Assembly (NCBI GenBank): GCA_025359585.1
Contig: JANYFX010000019.1
Coordinates: 1-11,902 of the forward strand
Direction: 5' to 3'
Length of the DNA stretch: 11,902 nucleotides
Source: Rhizobacter sp.
GTDB taxonomy: Bacteria > Pseudomonadota > Gammaproteobacteria > Burkholderiales > Burkholderiaceae_C
In this document: positions 1 through 6,418 of the stretch, one piece after another
How positions within the stretch are numbered: the stretch's first letter is position 1
Layout: the number at the start of each line of letters is the position of its first letter
Made by a program: the position numbers and the translations under genes
Notes under the pieces: model-generated
The model's database searches: none
Seen by the model: only the letters and a program-made list of their open reading frames with translations
What the model was told of the DNA's origin: nothing

Positions 1-26
1 CTCGCCGCCTGAGTCAAGGACTTGTC

Positions 27-1217
27 ATGTTCCAGCATGTAGAGCCGTTCGCCGGCGATCCGATCCTGAGCCTGAACGAAGACTTCCAGAAGGATCCGCG
101 CGCCGGCAAGATCAACCTGAGCATCGGCATCTACTTCGACGATGCCGGTCGCATCCCGGTGCTCGACTCGGTGCGGCGGGCCGAGGCGATCGTGGCCGCC
201 AACGTCGGGCCGAAGCCATACCTGCCGATCGAAGGCGCGGCCAACTTTCGCAGCGCGGTGCAGGGCCTGCTGTTCGGCGCCGATCATGAAGCGATCGCCG
301 CGGGCCGGGTCGCGACGCTGCAGACCGTGGGCTCGAGCGGTGGGCTGAAGGTGGGCGCCGATTTCATCGCGCGCTACTTTCCCGGCAGCCAGGTCTGGGT
401 CAGCGACCCGACCTGGGACAACCACCGTTCGATGTTTGAAGGCGCGGGCCTGACGGTCAACACCTACCCGTACTACGACGCCGACACCGGCGGCCTGAAG
501 TTCGACGCGATGCTGAGCACTTTGCGCGGCCTGCCCGCCAAGAGCATCGTGCTGCTGCACGCCTGCTGCCACAACCCGACCGGCGTGGACCTGACGCGTG
601 CGCAGTGGGACGCCTTGATCCCGGTGCTGCGCGAACGGGAACTCATTGCTTACCTCGATCTGGCGTATCAAGGTTTCGGCGATGGCATCGAGGCCGACGC
701 CTACGCCGTGCGCGCACTGGCCAGCGCCGGCGTGAGCTTTTTCATCGCCAACTCGTTCTCGAAGAGCATGAGCGTCTACGGCGAACGCTGCGGTGCGCTC
801 AGCGTGGTCTGCCCCGATGCGGCGCAGGCCGTCAACGTGCTCGGCCAGATGAAGTTCACGGTGCGCCGCAACTACTCGAGCCCGCCGATCCACGGTGGCC
901 AGATCGTCGCGACCGTGCTCACCGACCCGGAACTGCGGCGCGAGTGGGAGGCCGAGCTCGGTGCGATGCGCGAGCGCATTCTGGCGATGCGCAAGAAGCT
1001 CTACGCGGTGCTGAAGGCCAAGGTGCCCGGGCGCGACTTCGAGTACTTCCTGACCCAGCGTGGCATGTTCAGCTACACCGGCCTCAGCGCCGCGCAGGTC
1101 GACACGCTGCGCGAGCAGCACGCGCTCTACATGGTGCGCTCGGGGCGCATCTGCGTGGCGGGCCTGAACTCGTCGAACGTGGAAGCGACGGCGGTGGCGA
1201 TCGCTGCCGTTTTGTAG
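27..1217 (+). CDS. tyrB: Aromatic amino acid aminotransferase (class I, PLP-dependent)
   Basis: A 396-residue cytoplasmic class I aminotransferase of the aspartate/tyrosine type. It would transfer the amino group of Tyr, Phe or Asp to 2-oxoglutarate. Visible active-site elements are HNPTG with Asn183 (pyridine ring contact), YLDLAYQGF with Asp211 and Tyr214 (PLP ring nitrogen and O3'), the Schiff-base lysine Lys246 in NSFSKSMSVYGER, and Arg374 in SGRICVAGLN, the residue that binds the substrate alpha-carboxylate. The length is typical for the family. The start is supported by the N-terminal sequence MFQHVEPFAGDPI and by an AAGGA-like ribosome site at about 15-20. A TGA at 10-12 may end an upstream gene. 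The stop lies 11 bp from the end of the convergent Hsp70-like gene. Sequence alone does not separate TyrB from AspC; aromatic preference is the usual assignment for this lineage. Confidence 0.93.
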   Translation: MFQHVEPFAGDPILSLNEDFQKDPRAGKINLSIGIYFDDAGRIPVLDSVRRAEAIVAANVGPKPYLPIEGAANFRSAVQGLLFGADHEAIAAGRVATLQTVGSSGGLKVGADFIARYFPGSQVWVSDPTWDNHRSMFEGAGLTVNTYPYYDADTGGLKFDAMLSTLRGLPAKSIVLLHACCHNPTGVDLTRAQWDALIPVLRERELIAYLDLAYQGFGDGIEADAYAVRALASAGVSFFIANSFSKSMSVYGERCGALSVVCPDAAQAVNVLGQMKFTVRRNYSSPPIHGGQIVATVLTDPELRREWEAELGAMRERILAMRKKLYAVLKAKVPGRDFEYFLTQRGMFSYTGLSAAQVDTLREQHALYMVRSGRICVAGLNSSNVEATAVAIAAVL

Positions 1218-1228
1218 CGTTCGAACCT

Positions 1229-2512
1229 TCAGCGATCGAACCAGCGCCGGGCGCACAGCCCGAGGCCGGTGGCTACGCTCGCGAAGCGGTCGCCGCGCAT
1301 CGCCCGCGCAGTGGGGAACGCATCGGCAAGGCGGCTCGCCAGCAAGCGCAGGCCGGTCGAGCCGCCGGTGAAGTAGAGCGCGTCGATCTGTGCCGGTTTC
1401 AGCCCGGCCTGCGCAGCCGCTTCACGCGCCGCACCGACGATGCGCTCGATGTCGGCATCGAGCGCCTGCACCGCTTCGGCCTCGGTGAGTGGCACGCTCA
1501 GCGCACGCTCGGTGTGGCTCAGGTCGATGCGTGTGGCGCCGCCATCGGCCACGTCGATCTTGGCTGCTTCAGCGCGCGCCGCGAGTTCGTGGCCGAGGCG
1601 CTCTTCGACCACGACCATCAGCCGCTCGTAGTGGGCCGGGTTGGCGTAGTTGCCGCGCATGGCGCGCAGCTCGGCGACGCGGCCGGGGCTGTAGACGGTG
1701 TTGATCAAATGCCAGGTCGCCAGATCGAAGTACACGCCGCTCGGCACTTCGCGCGCGGGCGCGCCGGCGATCACCGGGCCGTAGGCGCCGAAGCCGTATT
1801 CGGGCAGGATCGCCGCGAGCTCGACGCGGCGGTCGAAGTCGGTGCCGGCAACGTGCACGCCGTGGTTGGCGAGGATGTCGCTCTTGCGTTCGAGCCGCTT
1901 CGCGCGCTCGGGGCCGACGCGCACGACCGAGAAGTCGGACGTGCCGCCGCCGATGTCGGCCACCAGCACGACCTGTTCCTTGTCGATGCTGCTCTCGTAG
2001 TCGAACGCCGCAGCGATCGGCTCGTACTGGAAGTGGACCTCGTCGAAGCCGACCTGAGCCGCCGCAGTTTCCAGCGCCGCCTGGGCTTGTGCATCACGGA
2101 CCGGATCGTCGTCGACGAAAAAGACCGGCCGGCCGAGCATGGCGCGCCGGATCGGTGCCTTGGCCTGCGCTTCGGCGCGCGTCTTCAGGTGCTTGAGGTA
2201 GCCGGCCACGATGTCGAGGTATTTCACGCCGCGGCCGCCACCCACGTCGGTGGTCTGCTCGATCAGGCTGCTGCCGAGAATGCTTTTCATCGAGCGCATC
2301 AGGCGGCCGTCCAGCCCGTCCACGTAGGCCGCCACGGCGGCACGGCCGAAAGCGCGTGGCGGGCCGTCGAGCTCGGGGCCCTCGACAAAATAGAACACGG
2401 CCGTCGGCATCGTCGTGTGGCCGGGTTCGAGCTCGACCAGGCGCATGCCGGAAGCGCTGTCGGGCACGGCGATGGCCGAGTTCGAGGTGCCGAAGTCGAT
2501 GGCGCAGTACAT
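1229..2512 (-). CDS. Hsp70 family protein, YegD-like, ATPase domain only
   Basis: A 427-residue actin-fold/Hsp70 ATPase. The phosphate-1 loop is at the very N-terminus (AIDFGTSNSAIAV, residues 4-16), the phosphate-2 loop is VADIGGGTSDFSVV around Asp186, and the adenosine motif YFTGGSTGLR is near residue 381. The protein ends about 40 residues after that, so the DnaK substrate-binding domain and C-terminal lid are absent. This matches the YegD/HscC-like group of short Hsp70 homologues, whose client and role are poorly known. The start is set by family alignment, because the motif begins at residue 4. No clear ribosome site lies just upstream, and no in-frame start precedes it closely. It converges with the aminotransferase and is divergent from the TPR gene. 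A mutant aminotransferase pathway link is not implied. Confidence 0.9.
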   Translation of the reverse strand: MYCAIDFGTSNSAIAVPDSASGMRLVELEPGHTTMPTAVFYFVEGPELDGPPRAFGRAAVAAYVDGLDGRLMRSMKSILGSSLIEQTTDVGGGRGVKYLDIVAGYLKHLKTRAEAQAKAPIRRAMLGRPVFFVDDDPVRDAQAQAALETAAAQVGFDEVHFQYEPIAAAFDYESSIDKEQVVLVADIGGGTSDFSVVRVGPERAKRLERKSDILANHGVHVAGTDFDRRVELAAILPEYGFGAYGPVIAGAPAREVPSGVYFDLATWHLINTVYSPGRVAELRAMRGNYANPAHYERLMVVVEERLGHELAARAEAAKIDVADGGATRIDLSHTERALSVPLTEAEAVQALDADIERIVGAAREAAAQAGLKPAQIDALYFTGGSTGLRLLASRLADAFPTARAMRGDRFASVATGLGLCARRWFDR

Positions 2513-2562
2513 GGTGTGGGGCCGGCGCGGGAACGCCGCACGGCCGAAGAGGCGGGGTCGCG

Positions 2563-2568
2563 ATTCTA
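2563..2568 (-). promoter_or_regulatory. Possible -10 box for the Hsp70-like gene
   Basis: On the minus strand this reads TAGAAT, five of six matches to the sigma-70 -10 consensus, and would give a leader of about 44 nt before the start at 2512. No convincing -35 hexamer sits 16-18 bp upstream, so this is a weak call. The 123-bp gap 2513-2635 must hold the promoters of both divergent genes; I saw no clear promoter for the plus-strand TPR gene. Confidence 0.25.
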
Positions 2569-2635
2569 CGGACCTTGTGCAGCGCAGGCCGTATGCTCAC
2601 GCTCGGCATTTGTGCCAAGCCATCGAGTGACCCGC

Positions 2636-3124
2636 ATGCAAAACCTCTCTCGCCACCTCTGCCGCCTGGGCGCTGGCCTGGTGTTCGCGCTTGCCGCGCT
2701 GCACGGCCACGCCGCGGATGTCTCCAGCTTCAGCCCCGCGCCGGCCGCCGACAAGCTCGCCGCCGCGCGCACCCAGATCGCCGCGAAGAACTGGCCCGCC
2801 GCCATCGACGAGCTGAAGAAAGCCAATGACACCGGCAGCGCCGACTGGAACAACTTGATGGGCTACAGCCTGCGCAAAGGAAAGACGCCCGACTACGCCG
2901 CGGCCGAGAAGTACTACAACGAAGCCCTGCGCATCGACCCTTCGCACCGCGGCGCGCTCGAGTACTCGGGTGAGCTGTACCTGATGACGGGCAACCTGCC
3001 CAAGGCCGAAGAGCGGCTGGCCACGCTCGACAAGGCCTGCAAGGCGGCGTGCGAGGAATACGCCGACCTGAAGAAGTCGGTCGCGCGCTTCAAGGCCAAC
3101 GGCAACAAATACGTGGCGCAGTGA
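2636..3124 (+). CDS. Secreted tetratricopeptide-repeat protein, 162 aa
   Basis: A small exported protein. Residues 1-26 form a signal peptide: an Arg-containing start, a hydrophobic core LGAGLVFALAAL, and a GHA-AD cleavage site. The mature part carries TPR-type helix pairs: AAARTQIAAKNWPAAIDELKKA, then YAAAEKYYNEALRIDPSH, then ALEYSGELYLMTGNLPKAEERL. The typical W/G/Y/A/P spacing of TPRs is visible. Two Cys residues (KACKAAC) near the C-terminus may form a periplasmic disulfide. The frame stays open far upstream on the plus strand, but that part is the antisense of the Hsp70-like gene; the ATG at 2636 is chosen because it begins the signal peptide. The ribosome site is weak. It probably acts as a periplasmic scaffold; no partner can be named. 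Confidence 0.82.
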   Translation: MQNLSRHLCRLGAGLVFALAALHGHAADVSSFSPAPAADKLAAARTQIAAKNWPAAIDELKKANDTGSADWNNLMGYSLRKGKTPDYAAAEKYYNEALRIDPSHRGALEYSGELYLMTGNLPKAEERLATLDKACKAACEEYADLKKSVARFKANGNKYVAQ

Positions 3125-3138
3125 GCGCCGCATAGGAA

Positions 3139-3166
3139 AAGGGCGCCCCGGCCCGGCGGCGCCCTT
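3139..3166. terminator. Hairpin terminator between the TPR and FAS1 genes
   Basis: A perfect 9-bp stem (AAGGGCGCC at 3139-3147 with GGCGCCCTT at 3158-3166) and a 10-nt GC-rich loop. On the minus strand the stem is followed by TTTTCC, so it fits a rho-independent terminator for the FAS1 gene ending at 3214. It may also stop the TPR transcript, although the plus-strand side has only a short T tract inside the stem. Confidence 0.72.
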
Positions 3167-3178
3167 CGTCCAACGCCC

Positions 3179-3197
3179 GGCCACCTCGTGAGTGGCC
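3179..3197. other. Second small hairpin downstream of the FAS1 gene
   Basis: GGCCAC (3179-3184) and GTGGCC (3192-3197) are perfect arms around a 7-nt loop. It lies between the FAS1 stop at 3214 and the stronger hairpin at 3139-3166. It has no T run and could be a pause site or help protect the mRNA 3' end. Confidence 0.35.
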
Positions 3198-3213
3198 CGG
3201 CGGCACAGCACGC

Positions 3214-3666
3214 TTACTTCGGGATCACGACCGTGTCGATGACATGGATCACGCCGTTGTCGGCCACGATGTCGGCAGCGATGACCTTGGCGTTGTCCAC
3301 CGTCACGCCACCGGTGGTGCCCAGCGTCAGCTCCGAGCCCTGAACGGTCTTGACCTTGCCGGCCTTCACGTCCTTGGCCATCACCTTGCCGGCGACCACG
3401 TGGTAGGTCAGCACCGCGGTCAGCTTGACCTTGTCGGCCAGCAGCGCGTCGAGGTCGGCCTTCGGGATCTTGGCGAAGGCGGCATCGGTCGGCGCGAACA
3501 CGGTGAACGGGCCTGGGCCTTTCAGCGTGTCGATCAGGCCTGCCGCTTGCAGTGCGGTGGCCAGGGTCTTGAAATTGCCGGCGGCCAAGGCCGTGTCGAC
3601 GATGTCTTTGGCTTGCGCCGAGAGCGCGGCCAGGGCGAGAGCGGAAACAACGAACAGCTTCTTCAT
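3214..3666 (-). CDS. Secreted single-domain fasciclin (FAS1) protein
   Basis: A 150-residue protein with a clean Sec signal peptide (MKKLFVVSALALAALSAQA, cleaved before KDIVD) and one complete FAS1 domain. Family landmarks are visible: the TALAAGNFKTLATAL helix, GPGPFTVFAPTDAAFAKIP (the H1-type block), VLTYHVVAGKV (the YH motif), and the terminal NGVIHVIDTVVIP block. FAS1 domains mediate adhesion or protein contact at the cell surface or in the matrix. A TGGAG ribosome site sits 5 nt before the ATG. The gene follows the two-domain FAS1 lipoprotein gene by 42 bp on the same strand, so the two are likely cotranscribed. There is no lipobox, so this one is probably free in the periplasm or released. 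Confidence 0.92.
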   Translation of the reverse strand: MKKLFVVSALALAALSAQAKDIVDTALAAGNFKTLATALQAAGLIDTLKGPGPFTVFAPTDAAFAKIPKADLDALLADKVKLTAVLTYHVVAGKVMAKDVKAGKVKTVQGSELTLGTTGGVTVDNAKVIAADIVADNGVIHVIDTVVIPK

Positions 3667-3708
3667 GAGAACTCCAGTGGGGTTGAGGCGGAACGAGGGA
3701 AAGGGTGT

Positions 3709-4656
3709 TCAGGGCGCGGGAAGGATCACCTTGTCGACCACGTGAATCACGCCGTTGCTGGTGAGCACGTCGGTCGCTGTAATGTTGGAAACACGTGAGC
3801 GCTTGTCGGTGATGGCGAGTGCGGCACTGACCGAGAAGGTTTCACCTTCCACCGTGGTGATCGGCGCGCCGACTGGCACTTCTGCCTTCAGCACAACGCC
3901 CGGCACCACGTGGTAAGTCAGAACCTTGGTCAACAAGGCTGTGTTGGCCAGCAGCGCGGCCTTGCTGATGCCCAGCTCGGTCAACAGCGAAGCAAACGCG
4001 GCATTGGTCGGTGCGAAGACCGTGAACGGGCCCGGGCCGCTGAGCGTGCCACCGAGGTTGGCCGCGACCACAGCTTCGACGAGGATGCTGAAGTCGGGCA
4101 AGGCCGATGCCGTCTGTACGATGTTCTTGTCACCCGGCAGCAGCACTTTGTCGATGGCGTGGATGATGCCGTTGTTGGCCCGGATGTCGGTCGCGACGAC
4201 GTTCGAGCTGCGGTTGCGTTCGTCCGTGATCACCACGGCGTTGCCGACTGCGTCAATCTTGAAGAAACCACCCTGAACCGTTGTGATGTGCTCGCCCAAT
4301 GGGATGCCGGCCTTGAATACGCGGGAGGGCAACACGTGGTACGTGAGCACGGCGGTCAGGAGCGGCTTGTTGGCAAGAAGCTGCGCTTTGGTCAAGCCCA
4401 GTTCGGTGAGCAAGGCCGCGAAGGCCGCATTGGTGGGCGCGAAAACCGTGAATGGGCCGGGGCCCGACAAGGTGGCGCCAAGGTCGGCGGCCGTCACCGC
4501 CTCGACGAGGATGCTGAAGTCGGCGTTGGCTTGCGCCACCTCGACCACGTTGCCCACCGGGGTCGGTGCCGGCGCCGGGTCGTCATCGCCGCCGCCGCAG
4601 GCCGACACCATGACCACCGCGGCAACAGCGGCCATCTTTTTCAACCAATCCAGCAT
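3709..4656 (-). CDS. Fasciclin lipoprotein with two tandem FAS1 domains
   Basis: A 315-residue protein. Residues 1-20 are a lipoprotein signal (MLDWLKKMAAVAAVVMVSAC) with a VSAC lipobox at Cys20 and Gly at +2, followed by a flexible Gly/Asp/Pro linker to about residue 35. Two FAS1 domains follow, roughly 36-174 and 176-315. They share long identical stretches such as DFSILVEAV and TLSGPGPFTVFAPTNAAFA, which points to a fairly recent internal duplication. Each has a YHV motif and an NG(I/V)IH block. The start at 4656 is preferred over an in-frame ATG 75 bp upstream because it has a strong AAGGAG ribosome site 8 nt away and begins the signal peptide. Likely anchored in the outer membrane with the FAS1 domains acting in adhesion or assembly. 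It leads the FAS1 gene pair and is divergent from a TetR regulator. Confidence 0.92.
   Translation of the reverse strand: MLDWLKKMAAVAAVVMVSACGGGDDDPAPAPTPVGNVVEVAQANADFSILVEAVTAADLGATLSGPGPFTVFAPTNAAFAALLTELGLTKAQLLANKPLLTAVLTYHVLPSRVFKAGIPLGEHITTVQGGFFKIDAVGNAVVITDERNRSSNVVATDIRANNGIIHAIDKVLLPGDKNIVQTASALPDFSILVEAVVAANLGGTLSGPGPFTVFAPTNAAFASLLTELGISKAALLANTALLTKVLTYHVVPGVVLKAEVPVGAPITTVEGETFSVSAALAITDKRSRVSNITATDVLTSNGVIHVVDKVILPAP
3900..4530 (-). repeat. Internal duplication of the FAS1 domain coding sequence
   Basis: The two FAS1 domains of the lipoprotein remain alike at DNA level about 430 bp apart. For example, the coding sequence for the GPGPFTVFAPTNAAFA block occurs near 4000-4050 and again near 4430-4480, and a third, more diverged copy lies near 3490-3530 in the neighbouring gene. 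This is a domain duplication within coding sequence rather than a mobile repeat. Boundaries are approximate. Confidence 0.6.
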
Positions 4657-4688
4657 GATCGAGACTCCTTGAACAAATGGGGTTGGGA

Positions 4689-4707
4689 GGGCGCGCAATA
4701 CGCGCCC
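4689..4707. other. Hairpin in the FAS1 lipoprotein leader
   Basis: GGGCGCG (4689-4695) and CGCGCCC (4701-4707) form a perfect 7-bp stem with the 5-nt loop CAATA, beginning 33 bp upstream of the FAS1 lipoprotein start. It could stabilise the leader mRNA or affect its translation. No known riboswitch is recognised. Confidence 0.4.
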
Positions 4708-4716
4708 GGCTCGCGA

Positions 4717-4732
4717 CGTGATCGAAATCACA
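4717..4732. promoter_or_regulatory. CRP/FNR-family-like binding site
   Basis: Read on the minus strand this is TGTGA-TTTCGA-TCACG, one base from the CRP core TGTGA-N6-TCACA. The inner part GTGAT-N4-ATCAC is a perfect dyad. It lies about 60 bp upstream of the FAS1 lipoprotein start, a reasonable place for control of that promoter. No footprint can be inferred, and other CRP/FNR members bind similar dyads. Confidence 0.4.
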
Positions 4733-4770
4733 GACCGCTGAGTGCAGAATGTGAACTACTAGGTATTCCT

Positions 4771-4805
4771 TTGCAACCATACGGTCATGTTGCAACCAAT
4801 TGGTT
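4771..4805. promoter_or_regulatory. Two tandem operator-like elements, probable TetR sites
   Basis: The element TTGCAACC-N4-GGT occurs twice with a 19-bp period: 4771-4786 (spacer ATAC, ending GGTC) and 4790-4805 (spacer AATT, ending GGTT). The second includes a perfect 12-bp palindrome at 4794-4805. The sites lie 50-85 bp before the TetR-family gene and 115-150 bp before the divergent FAS1 genes, as expected for autoregulation and control of the neighbours. The dyad AACC-N4-GGTT suits a dimeric helix-turn-helix protein. Assignment to this regulator is inferred from position. Confidence 0.55.
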
Positions 4806-4844
4806 TTTATTCGACCCTTCCGTACAGAAATTTGCACTGCGGTT

Positions 4845-4850
4845 TACACT
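4845..4850 (+). promoter_or_regulatory. Possible -10 box of the TetR-family gene
   Basis: TACACT matches four of six -10 bases and lies exactly 6 nt before the ATG at 4857, which has no Shine-Dalgarno sequence. If used, transcription would begin at or next to the start codon and give a leaderless mRNA. No good -35 hexamer is present, so the call is tentative. Confidence 0.25.
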
Positions 4851-4856
4851 TGCGTC

Positions 4857-5513
4857 ATGGGCCGTGTGTCATTCAGAGAACAAGTGCTGCGGGCGCGAGA
4901 AGAGGCAATCCTCGTTTCGGTGAACCGCTTGCTGGCCGAAAAAGGCTTCGACGTGATGACCGTCGATGAAGTGGCTGCCGATGTCGGCATCGCCAAGGCG
5001 AGCCTGTACAAGCACTTCGCCTCGAAGGAAGAACTCGCGGCCGCCGCGATGATCCGGGTGCTTGACCGTGCTTTGGCGCAGCTCGAAACCCAGCAGGCCG
5101 ATACGCGCGCCGCACCGTTCGACCAGCTCAAGGCCGCCACGCGCTGGACCATGCAGGTGCAGCTCGCCGGCGAGATGCCGTCGCTGCCGGCGCAGAACTC
5201 CGCGCTGCGCGGCGCGCTGATGGGCAACAAGGTTTATCTCGACCGCCTGATGCAGGTCAGCGACCTGCTCGGCGTGTGGATCACCGCCGGCCAGAAAAGC
5301 GGCAGCCTGAATGCCGCCTTGCCGCCGGAGCTGGTGCTCTACACGATCTTCGCGCGCGCCTGCGACCCGGTGCTCGGCCTGCTGAAGGCCGGGGGAAACT
5401 ACAGCGACGAGCAGATCATCGAGATGTTGTTGGTCACGTGTTTTCAGGGGCTGGCTGCCGTCGCGGCACCCGCGAAGACACCGCGCGGCCACGCGGCGGC
5501 ACAAGCCGCCTGA
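4857..5513 (+). CDS. TetR/AcrR family transcriptional regulator
   Basis: A 218-residue repressor-type protein. Residues about 10-58 form the TetR DNA-binding domain: a helix ending LLAEKGFDVMTVDEVAADVG, then the recognition segment IAKASLYKHFASKEEL, a classic TetR signature. The rest is an all-helical ligand-binding and dimerisation domain with no recognisable ligand family. The ATG at 4857 is chosen over an in-frame start 57 bp upstream because family members begin shortly before the first helix; no ribosome site precedes it. It is divergent from the two FAS1 genes across about 200 bp with tandem operator-like repeats, so it probably controls those genes and itself. The inducer is unknown. 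Confidence 0.9.
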   Translation: MGRVSFREQVLRAREEAILVSVNRLLAEKGFDVMTVDEVAADVGIAKASLYKHFASKEELAAAAMIRVLDRALAQLETQQADTRAAPFDQLKAATRWTMQVQLAGEMPSLPAQNSALRGALMGNKVYLDRLMQVSDLLGVWITAGQKSGSLNAALPPELVLYTIFARACDPVLGLLKAGGNYSDEQIIEMLLVTCFQGLAAVAAPAKTPRGHAAAQAA

Positions 5514-5514
5514 C

Positions 5515-5529
5515 GCGCTGCTTCAGCGC
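5515..5529. terminator. Short hairpin between convergent genes
   Basis: GCGCTG and CAGCGC form a perfect 6-bp stem with a 3-nt loop in the 20-bp gap between the TetR-family stop and the end of the convergent phosphoesterase gene. There is no T run on either side, so it may only weakly terminate transcription. Confidence 0.35.
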
Positions 5530-5533
5530 CGGT

Positions 5534-6304
5534 TCAAACCTGCAAGACCAGCTGCGGCTGGTGCCCTTCCGGTTCACCTTTGATTGCGTGCCCGCGCGAG
5601 TTGCACACGACGCGTGTCTGCCCGTTCGCGTGCGGCACAGCGTAGTCGTGCTGACAGTGCAGGTGGCCGTGGATCCACAGGTCGGCATGCGCCAGCAGGT
5701 CGTCGTCTGCATTGCAGAAGCTCGCGGTGCCGGGCTGCGCGCCGTAACGCGGGTCGGCGCTCTTGAAGCTGGGCGCGAAGTGGGTGACGACGACGGTCGC
5801 GTCCCAGCCGCTCGTCGGTTGTTTCAGCTCGGCTTCGAGCCAGGCGCGGCAGGCCAATGATTCTTCGCGCACACCGGCCGCGTCGAGCACCGCGCCGTGG
5901 CGCGTGGCGCGCATGATCTTCACGAAGTAGCCGGCGGCGCGCATCGCACGTTCACGCTGCTTGGCGCCGAACAAGTCGAAGTCCGACCAGCGCGTGGTGC
6001 CGACGAAGCGGATGCGCTTGCCTTCGCGGTCGGTGAGCACGAGGCGTTCGCATTCCAGCAAGGTGATCGCCAGGCGCGCGCAGCGCTCGCGCAGCGCCGG
6101 CCAGGCTTGCGTGAGTTCACGTTCGTCGAACTCGTGGTTGCCGGCGATCATCAAGACCGGCACGGGCCAGCCGCGAAACTTCTCGAGCGCGGCCCAGGTG
6201 CTGTCGATGTCGCCGGCCAGTACCAGCAACTCGGCGTCCGGAGCTGGCTCGGGCTTGTAGACCTCGGTTTCGAGGTGCAGGTCAGAGAGAAGTTGCAGGC
6301 GCAA
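5534..6304 (-). CDS. Calcineurin-like metallophosphoesterase
   Basis: A 256-residue cytoplasmic metallophosphoesterase with the full set of metal-binding motifs in order: DLH (Asp8, His10), GDID (Asp32), GNHEF (Asn56, His57), THFAPS (His175) and HGHLH (His212, His214). A dinuclear metal centre is therefore expected to be intact. The physiological substrate (nucleotide, phosphodiester or phosphoprotein) cannot be read from the sequence. The start is TTG at 6304: the frame has a stop two codons upstream, and the family N-terminus (RLQLLSDLHLE) begins right there. No strong ribosome site is visible. It is minus-strand, 114 bp downstream of the UPF0149/SEC-C gene, with a strong hairpin between them, so it is probably a separate transcript. 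Confidence 0.9.
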   Translation of the reverse strand: MRLQLLSDLHLETEVYKPEPAPDAELLVLAGDIDSTWAALEKFRGWPVPVLMIAGNHEFDERELTQAWPALRERCARLAITLLECERLVLTDREGKRIRFVGTTRWSDFDLFGAKQRERAMRAAGYFVKIMRATRHGAVLDAAGVREESLACRAWLEAELKQPTSGWDATVVVTHFAPSFKSADPRYGAQPGTASFCNADDDLLAHADLWIHGHLHCQHDYAVPHANGQTRVVCNSRGHAIKGEPEGHQPQLVLQV

Positions 6305-6343
6305 GGATCAGAACTCAGGCCAGCGCCGGGCCGCCAATGGCCA

Positions 6344-6372
6344 CGAAGAGGGCCACTGCGTGGCCCTCTTCG
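6344..6372. terminator. Strong 12-bp hairpin upstream of the phosphoesterase gene
   Basis: A perfect 12-bp stem (6344-6355 with 6361-6372, arm CGAAGAGGGCCA) around the 5-nt loop CTGCG. It can extend by four GGCC pairs if one A is bulged. It lies 47 bp beyond the stop of the SEC-C gene, where a terminator is expected, but no T run follows on the minus strand. A second small GC hairpin (GGCGCC, 3-nt loop, GGCGCC) occurs at 6395-6409. Confidence 0.55.
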
Positions 6373-6418
6373 GCCTGAGCTCCCGTCGGAGGGCGGCGCC
6401 GCAGGCGCCTGGGGGCCG

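Noticed and set aside
605..2635. Long plus-strand open frame running through the aminotransferase end and the whole Hsp70-like gene into the TPR gene
   Set aside because: It is Arg/Gly/His-rich antisense of well-supported genes, kept open by high GC. Only its last part from 2636, with a signal peptide and TPR helices, is real.
4657..4731. 25-residue N-terminal extension of the FAS1 lipoprotein
   Set aside because: It would bury the lipoprotein signal peptide, and the downstream ATG at 4656 has a strong AAGGAG site.
3910..4923. Plus-strand frame opposite the FAS1 lipoprotein
   Set aside because: Shadow of the FAS1 coding strand; no start signal, no recognisable motif.
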